A DNA stretch of 64,000 bases. Origin: Linanthus parryae (taxonomy: Eukaryota; Streptophyta; Magnoliopsida; Ericales; Polemoniaceae). The notes beneath the pieces are model-generated. The model was given only the letters and a program-made list of their open reading frames with translations. It was not told the origin of the DNA and did not search any database. The DNA lies in assembly GCA_023055425.1 (NCBI GenBank), contig JALGPY010000005.1, positions 74,813,495-74,877,494 of the forward strand, given 5' to 3'. A program made the translations under genes and the position numbers. Positions 11,690 to 22,539 of this stretch are shown piece after piece (the stretch's first letter is position 1; every line of letters starts with the position of its first letter).

Positions 11690-14600
11690 TGCAACACCCC
11701 CCAAACCACATGGCTGGCCGAACCGTATGTTGGAAAGATGCCTCCACCCGAGGATATAAACCCCATTGGGTACGGAGCAGGATCGCCGGTTCACAGTTAG
11801 TACAACCATCGAATATCCAAATATAATAATTATACATTCAGGATAACCAGTGACATTTTCTGAAAGAAATAGGTAAATTAATTTACAAAATGACAAGAAA
11901 AAACTAGGTGAAATACTACACATCTTAATACCCTAGCCACCTGCGTTGTGAACGTCTCCCACCTTATTCGTAACCTGCGGGTTTTGAAATAGCACAAGCC
12001 GACCACAGAAAAATATTGAATCAGTAAAAAACTGAGTAAATTCATACAGCAATAAGTAAAACGATTTTTCGCACAAGCATTTATAATCACATGATATATA
12101 GCAGAAACCCACAGTAGCTGATAACACAATTCAATTTTCTGTTCTGATCATTAGTTTGACTGAGGCGTAGCAGGTAACGAATGTCCACAGAGGGTTCAAG
12201 ATGAACTATATATATATATATCACAATAGGGTGCCTCTTGGGATAACGTGATTCCCAATTCACCCCAGCGTTATGGGAGCCCTTACGTCAATCCCCGCTC
12301 GTAGTCATAACTATGAGACCTTAAGTGTCGACACCCCTATACCGTAATGACACATACTGGTATAAGTACTACTCTATAGTTTTCACATATAAATAAAACC
12401 CGGGTGCACATCGGCTAACCACGGGGTAGGGCATGTTATCTCGTAGGATTAGCACCCTAGGAGGATCGACTCACAATGCGCCTCCGACCGTAGCCTCCAC
12501 ACACATCCTCTGTACATCGCCCCAATTATGTTATAGTGCATTATTCATTTTTTATTCAATGGTAACAGTCGGTTCCAAATCGTCAAATCACAACATTATC
12601 ATTTATTCTCAAACAGTCATTCCACAACGGTGTCATCAAGTCTTCAAGATTTCATAATTTCCAGTTGAGACATTCAAAAGAAGATTTTCTCAAAACATAG
12701 TTAACAAAAGTATGATAAATTCCAAGTATTGCAAGTTATAACAGTTGTTATCTTCCACTCACGCAAAATCACATTTTGATAGTTCAAGTATTGCACATAT
12801 GAACTTACTGGTAACAAGTAGATCAACGTTCGCACTATGATCGAAGTTCTAGTACTCGTACTCGTTCTCGACAAACCCGTCGTCTATGAACTGGGTGTCT
12901 ACAAATACACAAATTTTCCTAATTAACACCGGTCTTATTCGTATTAACAAATATAATTTCACCCTATAGGCAATGCTATGCATGCCCCCAATGAATTCTC
13001 AACCCCCTTGTATTTCAAACATAATTTATAAAAGCTTATTTATTTATTTATTTTCAATTTTACAAAATTTAGGGAAGTGACAACAAGAATAAGTTTTAAT
13101 ACCTTGATACTATACTAAGTTTGATTTTGGTGATTATTCCGGTCGAGGAGATTTAAAATTTCTTATAGTTAATAAAGTTCTAGGATCAATAAGTACATAT
13201 TCGTGATTTATATGGGTCTTTATTTATTTTTCTTTTAATGGAGAGAGATTCTTGTAATATCACTACTATTAACAATACTATTTTTCAAATAAACATCTTT
13301 GAGTATCTGAACATACTTATCAAAAGAGCCCCTTAATCTTGGGGTTCTTTTAATTTACTCAAAAGCGTTAAAATATGATTAGTAGTTAATAATTTTCTTT
13401 TTCTTTTACTTTTTTTTTGATAAAAAATTATTTAGCTAGCTAAATATATATATATATATATATATCCTTTTGTTATTATTATTCTTATCACTATCATCAT
13501 TATTGTTTTATGGCGATAGCCTTGTTTTTATCATTTATAAAATGAAGTGAGATTCATGTATTAAAATACTTTATTAAGAAACATATTAAAATTTAATTTC
13601 ATGTATTTCTATTGAGGAAAACAGGTTATTAAGGAACTTTAGTAATTATTATTATCTTTATTATTTTTGGATTATTTAGCATTATTCTTAGCATTACTTA
13701 TAAGAAAATAAAAATATTAAAACAATTTATTGTGAAAATTACTAAGACTATTACACTAGTATTGATGTTGATAAACCAAATTATTATTATTACTATTTAT
13801 TTATTTTTTAAATTTACTTATTATTATTTGTATTGTTATTTTCAGAAAATAATTATTAGATTTATCTATTAGTTAATTTAATATGTTTAAAACTACAACT
13901 AGTACCCCAACCCAAGTTTAACGAAAAGACACTTTCTCCCCCATCCCCACACATTTCATTTTTCATGTAATGTCAATAGCCTCCCCAACAGCTTTAGGAA
14001 AAGACACTTTCACCCCCATTTTGGTATTCACGACATCTTCGTCAACTCAATCAACCCAAAATGATTTTTATCCAACAAGACTTGATTTCGATCATCACAA
14101 ATGAACTAAGAGGGGATTTAGAGCTTACCCACACGAAAGATCGTGAAAAACGATCGCCGAATTGAGCGGGTCGAGTCTTCGACTGGTGGGTTCGGCAGTG
14201 AAGATCGCCAGCGAGGATCCCGACAATTCTAGGTTGGTTTGTGATCGTCTTAGACCTCCATAGACTCCCAGGAGGCGATTGAGACGCGTTTTAGGCAGTG
14301 GGTAGGTCGGGGTGACCTTGCCGAGCTCGACGCCGGCGTTCATGATGGTGTCGCCGTCGGACATGGCCCAGCCCAGTCCATTCCACTGCTACTCCTCTGT
14401 TTCGACAGAGGGGAGGAGTTATTGAGGTGTTTCATATGGATTTTGAGAGTGAGAGTGAGAGAGAGAGAGAGGGGACATTTGTTGGTGGTGGTGGTTTTGC
14501 TCTCGGGTTAGGTTTTCCGGCTGATTTTCCGGCGACATGGGTTCGGTTGAGGGAGAACCCGAACAGAGATAGTGAGAACTGAGAGGGAGATTCAAGGGGA

Positions 14601-15142
14601 GGGGCTTTTCTGCTAGTGGTTTTCTCTCGGTGGTTGAGAGAGAAGAGAAGTGGTGGCGGGGGTGTGTTGTTTGCCGAAGAAGATGATGGTGATGTTGATG
14701 TTGTCGTTGTTGCAGTTGCTGTTGTTGTGTTGGAGAAGGACTGAGGGGTTAATATAGAGGGGGAGTAGAGAAGTTAGGGGGTGAGTTGGGTCGAGTTTGA
14801 GGGTGTGTGAGTGTGTGTGTGTGTTGCTGTGAGAGAGGAGAAAGAAAATACAGATGGGGAAATGACTTTCCTTCATGTGAGAGGAGGTAAGGACGTGAGG
14901 GAGGTGAAGGAGTAACATGGGGGGGGGGGGGAAAGAAATTGACAGATCAGTGGGTTACGTGGTGATTTCACAAGTGGTGGGTGCACATTTTTTCACTAAA
15001 GGTGTTTAAGAAGAACATTATTATGAAGAAGGGTAGACAATTAGGTGTAATTGCTATGTTGATGTCTTATTAACAACAATTACGTCCCCCTAATTTATAA
15101 AATGTTTCATTTACCCTTTTATTCTGAAACAGGTATTTCATC
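11690..15142 (-). mobile_element. Solo LTR of a Tekay-like gypsy element
   Basis: The plus strand begins TGCAACACCCCCC and ends near ...GGTATTTCA (15140), the layout of the Tekay-1 LTRs (TGTAACACCCCC...TTGTTTCA). The 5-bp ATTCC lies at 11685-11689 and again at 15143-15147, with two extra bases (TC) before the second copy. Copia-B LTR sequence resumes exactly after it. Inside, blocks are shared with the Tekay-1 LTRs: the stretch containing CTTAAGTGTCGACACCCC (12320 and 19347) and CTATGAACT.GGTGTCTACAA (12883 and 19912). No internal region remains, so this is a solo LTR left by LTR-LTR recombination. Its length, 3.45 kb, is very long. It carries TA repeats at 12206-12221 and 13444-13466, GA repeats near 14446-14472 and a G13 run at 14919-14931. 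Confidence 0.85.
14749..14760 (-). promoter_or_regulatory. Possible TATA box of the solo LTR
   Basis: The minus strand reads CCTCTATATTAAC in the position, relative to the LTR end, that resembles the TATA box of the Tekay-1 LTRs. The motif is weak. Confidence 0.4.
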
Positions 15143-15510
15143 ATTCCACAACTAGAGTATCTAGTGACTTCAACTCTAAGGATTACAATATTATTAGCAC
15201 TACTAGAAGCGATTGTGACTTTGACATAATCTAATGTATCCTTCTCGTCGTGGGTCAATCTAGTGTGCCATTACTCCTAATGCATACCCATGTGTTAGAC
15301 TTGATATTTCCATATCAATCTACACACATACTAGTCTATATTTGATCTTCCTATTAACCAATATAATGGACTAGAGATATTTAAGATAAACAACACATTG
15401 TATCTGAGGACTTCATTATATTAAATATCACAATAATTAATAAATGAATATTCTAGCCAAAACATCGTTCATACTAAATATAGATTGCCTCTAGGGCACC
15501 TATTCCAACA

Positions 15511-16385
15511 ATCATCTATAAGGGTCGATTGGTAGCTAAAGGATTCAGACAGATTCATGGTATTGACTATGATGAAACCTTTTCACCAGTCGCAATGACC
15601 AAATCTATCAGAATCTTACTTGCTTTTGCAGCATACTACGACTATGAGATTTGGAAGATGGATATCAAAACTGCATTCCTGTATGGGAATCTCCTCGAGG
15701 ATGTGTACATGACACAACCTTAGGGTTTTGAGGATCCAAAGCAAACCAACAAAGTCTGTAAACTGCAACGATTCATTTATGGGTTAAAGCAATCTTCTAG
15801 GAGTTGGAATCGACGTTTTGATGAAGAAGTCTAAGAGTTTGGCTTAAGCATAAACGAAGATGAGTCTTGTGTCTACAAGAAGGTTAGTGGGAGCTCTATT
15901 GCTTTTTCGGTCTTGTATGTGGATGACATACTACTCATTGGAAACGACATTCCAATGCTGCAATCTGTTAAATATTGGATAGGAAAGTGTTTCTCAATGA
16001 AAGACAAGGTAAAGCAGCCAATATACTCGGTATAAATATCTATAGAGATAGACCTAAGAGGCTGCTAAGCCTGAGTCAGAGTACATATATAGATAATGTG
16101 CTGAAACGGTTCATCATGTCAGATTCCAAGAAGGGATTCCTGCCCATGTCACGTGGAGTCACACTTTCGAAGAGTGGTTGTCCTTCCAGTGACATTGAGA
16201 AGGAACGCATGAGTAGGGTTCCATATGCCTCGGCCATAGGATCCATCATGTACGCCATGTTATGTACTAGACCAGATGTGTCATATGCATTGAGTATGAC
16301 AAGAAGATATGAGTCCAATCCAGGTGAGAGTCACATGATTGCAGTCAAGAACATCCTAAAGTACTTGAGAAGAACTAAGGATGCA
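15511..16385 (+). pseudogene. Copia-A reverse transcriptase and RNase H start (3' part)
   Basis: It resumes where 1892 stopped: KGRLVAKGFRQIHGIDYDET is the next RT block. The catalytic motif YVDDILLIGND is intact (about 15919-15951). It continues through the IYRDRPKRLL and MSRGVTLSKSGCPS blocks to KYLRRTKDA near 16385. There is a nonsense codon at 15721 (TAG), another near 15831 and a small deletion near 16005. The RNase H proper, polypurine tract and 3' LTR are missing: at about 16386 the sequence changes to copia leader DNA. Confidence 0.9.
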
Positions 16386-17640
16386 GTCAAGAACGTCCTG
16401 TTTGTTGCATGGTGGATGGATATGGCCTAGGTTGTGGATGTTTACTTTTTGGTTTGGTTTACGGCATGCGAACTGATCAAATTAATGTAATAGTTAATTA
16501 AGGTTTTACGGCCTGCGAGCTGATCATCTTCCCGACATGTGAGGTTTTGTTTATTTATTTAATTTAGATGCTAGCTATAATTAGATAATTAGATGATAGC
16601 CAAGAGCATGGAGAAGAAGACCAAAGAACCAAGAAGCCACAATGAAGATGGAGGACATGCACACCTAGGACGCGCAGCTATGGTGGAGGTACATGGATAT
16701 GAGCTTGTAACTTTATGCACATAGATATTATCATTGGCTTGGTAATATCTTAGTCTTAGGGGCCATATCCATGCCACGCTAATTTTTTTTTTAATGTATA
16801 TTATTTATGTCTTGTTTTATTTTGATATATGGATGATACATGCAAACCGTAACAAGATAATAATAAACAAGTTTGGTCTTTTATTGTGGATTTCCCAATC
16901 CAAATTAGTAGATCATGTTGATTGGATCAACCAAACAATTAAGTAATGACACTAAAATCCCTCAAAGGAAATATTACGTTTTGGCCTTCTCTTATTTTGA
17001 TTCCCTTCATGATCAGTGTTTATTAATTTCAGGCTTGCCAAAGCAAGGTGATTTTAATTTACGATGGTGTGATGCGGCGACACAAGCAAGTAATGTTTGT
17101 TTGTTAAAGTAAGAGGTTAAACGGAGAAATTTTTAGTTCTCCCAAAAATCACCACGTGGTGCTCTACAGCCAATGAGTGTCTGCCAATCACTCATAGTGT
17201 ATTTAGGTGTTACACTTTAATTGGTTGTAGATCACCACGTGGTGCTCTTTTGGAGCACTAAAAAGTTTCTCGGTTAAACGTAACTAAGTAGATTCGATTG
17301 GATTGATGACTTAGAGGCATGGAAATTGGGATTATCTATAAGATAAATAAATAAGGAGTTATTTTCCCGGTTGCACCACGAGTTGCATATGGATGCAATT
17401 GGAAGGGGTTCCAACCGAAATAACCAATTCTTGAGTGACGTGCCATAGCAGGCTAAAGAAGAGGTGAAATATGGATCTTGGCCCACTACAAAGTATATGA
17501 TCTTTTCCGCATTAATGGTGAGGGCTATTAATCCGAGAAAAATAGTGGGAGCAATATTTAATAATTTAGGTCCTCTTTAAATATAGTTCAAACGTCACAA
17601 TATTTTGCATTATTTTTTTTGTGTTGAATACCTATGGCAT
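16386..17640 (+). other. Copia-C 5' leader (LTR missing)
   Basis: This stretch has no gene. It matches the leader of Copia-E: GCATGGTGGATGGATATGGC near 16409 (compare 59460), TTTACGGCCTGCGAGCTGAT near 16505 (compare 59523) and the segment before gag with AATAGTGGGAGC near 17540 (compare 60468). It joins directly to the truncated Copia-A; no 5' LTR or primer-binding site is seen. Confidence 0.75.
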
Positions 17641-18845
17641 TAGACCGACAAAATCGACTTTTATCGCTATGTCGTTAGGAAGGACAGATTGTCAGGAATC
17701 TGTTTTATAAACTGGTATAAAATTGAGAATTATTATCAAATAAAAGGAAAATCCCGTATATCCTAAAGCATAAAGTTTTCCTTCCACCAACTACCAAAAC
17801 CCACTAAAGCCTAATGGGTGGAACATCAAATAATGGTTCTTTGGATGTGATTCGCCTCATGTTGGCTACCATGAACTCTGAGCTTTTGAAGCAATAGGGA
17901 ACATGGAGGCGTATGATATGATTATACATTTAAAGAAGCTCTTTTCAAGAGACGGCTATACATTATAGGTTTGAAGTGTTGCTCCATTTGCGCTTTACCT
18001 TCTCTTTCTTAGCACTCGACATGATCAAGATGTAATTAAGCTCGGGCTTGCAAAAGCAAGGCGACTTGATTCATCAAGATGTGACGCGACGACACAAGCT
18101 AGTATTGTGTGATTGCTGAAGCAAGATATCAAACACAACTAAGCTATTTCAATAAAATTGAAAGCATAGAAGATGGGAGTTATCTATGAGATAGAAAAAG
18201 AATAAAGAATTGTTCTCCCAATTGGACCAAGAAAGTATTTTTCTATTAAAATAATGAACAATTGTTGTTCCATTTGTTTTAATAAAATTCATTATTGTAA
18301 TGCTAATTTGTCTAATGGACTCATACATGCTGATGTATGTGTACCACTAAGCACAAGTGCTAGAAATGGTTTTGGTACTTCATCATGTTTACTTATCACG
18401 AGATATGGACTTGGGTCTTATGAAGAACAAATCAGAATCCTTTGAAAATTTCAAGGAATTCAGGACTAAAGTAGAGAACTAGCTTGGCAAGAGTATTGAG
18501 ACTCTACGATTAGATCGTGGATGAGGATGCTTAAGCCAAGAGTTTAAACATCTAATGGAGTGTTAGATATGATCTAAACTCACTCCACCTAGAACACCAT
18601 TATGGAATGGCGTGTCTAAGAGGATAAATCGGACCTTGCTGGACACGGTTCGGTTATGATATGTCAAACAGAACTTCCAACTTACGTATAGGGCTATGCT
18701 CAACTTATATCAATTTCTCCCTTAACCTTGTTCCATCAAAAAAGTTATGACTACTCCATATGTGATATGGACTGGGAGGTGTCCTAGTATTTCATAAATA
18801 ACTGGGATTGTGAAGTTTATGTAAAGAATTTACAGATAAACTTGG
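17641..18845 (+). pseudogene. Copia-C gag and integrase relics
   Basis: Only scraps are readable: a gag piece at about 17830-17950 (MNSELLKQ then GNMEAYDMIIHLKKLF, compare TSELHKQHENMEAYDMIIHL in Copia-B), a second copy of leader-like DNA at about 17990-18240, a pre-integrase piece at about 18254-18310 (NNCCSICFNKIHYC) and integrase scraps to 18845. Stops and shifts are frequent. It is cut at 18845 by Tekay-1 and resumes at 31431. Confidence 0.75.
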
Positions 18846-19456
18846 TGTAACACCCCCAAATTTTCATTACTGAAATTCCGGGCGTGCCCTTCTCATGGAG
18901 AATTAACCACCATGATCAGGAGAAAGGATCTTTGCTTCGGATTCACAAAACACACTTTATTACATAAAAAGTTCACAAGCCTTGTTCAGAGTTATTACAA
19001 ACCATTATATTACAAACAGCGGAATAATGAAATTACTACTTTATTCAAGCGAGGTGATACTTCCACTAGTATGCGACGTCCCCATCCCCAACGTAGGCCT
19101 CTCCTGTGGTGGTTTTACAAAACAAGGACACCACAGTAAAAGTCAGTAAAAACTGAATGAGAACGCATCACAACGCGTAAATCAGAGTGAGGCACATGTA
19201 AGTATTAAAATAAGTTATGACATGTTCATTGATTCCGAAAATCAGTTTAGTTCTTTAATCGGGAAGATCCAGTACCAATAATCATATCCAGTGTGAACGG
19301 CGAAATAATCCGCTCGTCCGAATCAATCTCACCTCAGCATCTAGACCTTAAGTGTCGACACCCCCTACGAGGGAAATCGTTGTCCCAAGAGAGTAGTACT
19401 AGAGCCTTACCCTGTGCTAATGCGCCCCAGGGGAAACCATAGAGCCACCTTCGACT

Positions 19457-19552
19457 CAAGTCCCAAGCTTTGCTTGGTCAAACCATATCAAGTCCCAAGC
19501 TTTGCTTGGTCAATCCATATCAAGTCCCAAGCTTTGCTTGGTCAATCCATAT
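19457..19552 (-). repeat. Three 32-bp tandem repeats in Tekay-1 3' LTR
   Basis: Unit starts CAAGTCCCAAGCTTTGCTTG; three copies, 19457-19488, 19489-19520 and 19521-19552, with one A/T difference, then a partial fourth. Each unit contains the inverted pair CCAAGC...GCTTGG, so each can fold into a hairpin around AAGCTT. Confidence 0.93.
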
Positions 19553-21334
19553 CAAGTCCCCGAGAGTTCATGTTTCCACTTTACGTGTTTAGTAGCTTAA
19601 ACATTCTGAAAAGTCTCATTATTATCATTTCTAAAATATCATCAAGTAGTGGAAATCACTTCTTCTCGAGTGACAAGTTCTCAAAATATTGAATTCCAAC
19701 ATGTGAAAGTAAGGAGTTCAATTAACACAATGACATGTTTAGCAAACACCAGTATTGAGTAAGCATAAGAAATGCGTTCAAAATATTTAAAGCTCAAGTC
19801 AAGGCAAAAAGAGACATTATTGTTAAACACGCGTTTTGAAGAGTAAGGGTTGAGCCTACGAACTCACCTACAAGTTCCGACGGTAGTTTAGATGTAGCCG
19901 ACGTAGCCTTCGTCTATGAACTCGGTGTCTACAAATAAGGATAAATCCTAATTAATAATTAATCGCTTAATATACAAGTGTCCTATATGTCAAGCGGGTT
20001 GATTCTAGTTAATTACTCGGTGATGACCTAGTCGAATTTTAAGGATGTCCCTTAATTAAGTACTAAGATCTTATTTATTTGTCAAAACGACTAACCAAAA
20101 TTTATTTATAAAAACACTATATTAATTTATCAAATCTAATATTAACTAATATTAATATTAATTTACTAATCTTCATCCTACTCACAATAATATTTATTTA
20201 CTAACTACTAATCATTATTTACTACACTAACATAAACTTAATACTTAGGTATTTATAATGTAGGATAGCTAGAAATGTAGTTGTACACTTACCTCCCCCT
20301 AGACTTGTCTAATTCTCAAAAACATGAGTTGTTGCTAGTTCTAGAAAATACATTTATAACCCCCATTTGAAGAATAATTGTTATATGCATTTCTAACGTT
20401 CCGTTTTCAACTAATTCAACATGAATGACTTCCGGGAGGTGTGAGAGTACGAATATGCAAGAACATGTAAAATGCGACGCGGGAAAATGAAGTTATACCG
20501 AGTTTCCGATGAAATGAGCGGTGGCCTAGCGCGGGCAGTTTGAACCTCTTCGGCTTTCGAGAATGGTGTTAAGGAAGTCCTTGGAGTGTCACGGAGTGGA
20601 CGGTAGCAGCCGTGTCCCAAGTGGTGGTCGTTGGCGGAGTTGGTGATGAAGGTAGCTACTTCACGTTGCAAGTGTAGTTCAAGTTGGGCAACGATTCGGG
20701 ATCCGTTTTGGCCTCTTTTGAACGTGGTTAAAGAATGAAAGTTATAGATAACAAGTAGAGGGATATGTAGGAGAAAACGGAGGTCGTTTTGGAGCTAAAA
20801 TGGAAGAGAACAAGAAAGAACAACACCGCTGCCCACTGGTGCTGTTCGGCTAAAGCAGTTTCAGCGCGGGGTGAATTCGGGCTCTGTTTTGACTCCGTTT
20901 GGTCGGGGCCAAAGAAAGAAAGTTGTAGAGGACAAGTAGGGGAAGTTGTGGTTAAAATTTGGGCCAATTCTGAGTTGTAACGAAGGAGATACAGGAAGAA
21001 CAAGCCGCTGTCCAGCAGCCGCTGCAACTGTTGCGGGTTGCTGCTTGTTGCGGCTGTTGGGGCTGCTTCGGGTGGTTGTTTAGGCCGGTTCTTTGCTGCT
21101 TAATGATGCTATGAATATCAGGTAGTGGGTGTGTGACTTGAGGGGTGGTGGGTATGGTTCTCGTGTTGGTTTGAGATGAGAGAGAGAGAGCTTGAGTTGG
21201 TGGTTATGGAGTTTTCCGGCGATGAACTATGGTGGTGTTGGTTGTGGTGGAGATGGCAAGGATGATGAGCTGATTATGAAAGTGAGAGGGGTTGTAGCTG
21301 TGTTGGTGTGGTGAAATGGAGCTACGGGAGGTGG

Positions 21335-21343
21335 TATTTATAG
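21335..21343 (-). promoter_or_regulatory. TATA box of Tekay-1 3' LTR
   Basis: The minus strand reads CTATAAATA about 465 bp inside the LTR start. The duplicate is at 30959-30967. Confidence 0.7.
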
Positions 21344-21806
21344 GAGGAAATGAAGAAGTATGAAGAAGAAGTAAAAGTAGAAGATATAGGAAAATAATGC
21401 AAGAGATAAGAGAATAGTGGCATGTTTGTTTCATCAGACGGCATGATCCATTTTTTACGGAAATGATTGCCGTCTCTATATGTAATTGTGGCTGAAAATT
21501 TTGTGACGAAGATAACATTCCGGATTTCTTAGAAAATAATCGGGTGTGATATTATTGGTATGTCGTGATAAAAGTCACCACGTAGTATATGTGACACTAT
21601 AGTGATACACACTATTAAATATAAATGTGATATATACGTATATATACATGTCTATATGGTACATACTCTATTCTAATTTTGTTAGGACATAGTCACCTAG
21701 CAATAGTACCACAAAATATTAAATATAGATGTCAGTTTATACTCAATATTGCTATAAACATACATATTTGTTCCTAAAATATATATTTAAATTTCGGGTT
21801 GTTTCA

Positions 21807-21822
21807 TCCTTCCCTCCTTAAG
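21807..21822 (-). other. Tekay-1 polypurine tract
   Basis: The minus strand reads TTAAGGAGGGAAGGA and abuts the LTR start TGAAACAACCC. It primes plus-strand synthesis. Confidence 0.88.
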
Positions 21823-22002
21823 ATCAAGCTTCGTCCTCGAAGCGCAAAAGTAATATCTCATGGCTGTACTATGAATACTAAATGCAAGGCACGTAATCTC
21901 ATGTATTAACTATGTAGTGAGTAAAATATGATGAGTAAAAGTGTAACTAAAATTGTGAAGGTCTCCTCCCCCTTAAAGGAGTGACGTCCTCGTCACTCGA
22001 GT

Positions 22003-22539
22003 TTATACCTGTTCAAACAAGTGGGGATATCGTTGTTTCATGTCAGCTTCAGCTTCCCATGTGACGTTCTCCGTCAGGTGACTGTTCCATAACACTTTGA
22101 CCAACGTGGTTGACGTGGTACGAGTCTTTCTAGTCTTGGTGTCTATGATTTTGACAGGGTGTTCTTCGTCCGTAGGAATAGGGTCCAATTCTAAGGGTTC
22201 GGGATCTAAGATATGTGATGGGTCTGGAATGTACCTCTTAAGTTGAGACACGTGAAAGACGTTATGGACTCGACCCAGATTAGAAGGAAGATCTAAACGG
22301 TAGGCTACTTCTCCTATCCTGTCCTGGACTTCGTAGGGACCGATGAACTTGGGACTGAGTTTTCCCTTCTGATTGAAACGAGAAACTCCCTTGGTTGGTG
22401 ATACCTTCAGGAACACTTTGTCTCCAACCTTGAACTCCACGGGTCTTCGTTTCTGGTCTGCATAAGACTTCTGTCGATCTTGGGCCGCTTTCATCCGTTG
22501 CTGAATGATTCTGACCTGACTCACCATTTCCTCAATCAT
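22003..22539 (-). pseudogene. Tekay-1 integrase C-terminus with chromodomain
   Basis: An open frame of 178 codons with the integrase tail (FKVGDKVFLKVSP, GKLSPKFIGPYEV, NVFHVSQLKRY) followed by a chromodomain-like end (LVKVLWNSHLTENVTWEAEA, about residues 145-164). Chromodomains steer chromovirus integration by recognising histone marks. The apparent Met start at 22539 is not a true start: the frame joins the integrase core at 22540, displaced by one base at an AATG run. A real one-base deletion or a sequencing error in the short A run would both look like this. Confidence 0.9.

Larger units (their letters stand above)
1893..15510 (-). mobile_element. Copia-B: full-length Ty1/copia retrotransposon nested in Copia-A
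   Basis: The element runs right to left: 5' LTR 10657-15510, primer-binding site 10643-10655, gag-pol 8994-5119, polypurine tract 5045-5057, 3' LTR 1893-5044. Copia-A coding sequence lies on both sides: RT residues end at 1892 and the next ones begin at 15511, so Copia-B inserted into Copia-A. No clean 5-bp target duplication is visible (AATAC on the left, ATCAT on the right). Each LTR has itself been hit: a CACTA element in the 3' LTR and a gypsy solo LTR in the 5' LTR. Without these, the LTRs are about 1.39 kb each. Confidence 0.93.
10657..15510 (-). repeat. Copia-B 5' LTR (interrupted by a gypsy solo LTR)
   Basis: It matches the 3' LTR at 1893-5044. The plus-strand right end, TATTCCAACA at 15501-15510, is intact; the other terminus is mutated (TTTTGA instead of TGTTGG at 10657-10662). 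Subtracting the insertion at about 11690-15142 leaves about 1.39 kb. Confidence 0.9.
18846..21806 (-). repeat. Tekay-1 3' LTR (2961 bp)
   Basis: Plus strand TGTAACACCCCC...GGGTTGTTTCA. It has exactly the same length as the other LTR at 28470-31430, with only scattered single-base differences (for example 19378-19379 and 20531). Small open frames inside it recur in both LTRs, but nothing supports a protein. Confidence 0.97.

Noticed and set aside
14125..14918. Frames of 79 and 101 codons in the gypsy solo LTR
   Set aside because: The text is shaped by CT/GA-rich sequence (runs of LL, HTHTHSH); no family match and the region is the LTR promoter area.
1888..15515. A target-site duplication for Copia-B
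   Set aside because: The five bases on each side (AATAC and ATCAT) do not match; nesting is instead shown by the interrupted Copia-A reading frame.
20411..21518. Several frames of 86-104 codons in the Tekay-1 LTRs (and copies at 30035-31142)
   Set aside because: They recur simply because the LTR is duplicated. They overlap the promoter and leader and have low-complexity text.
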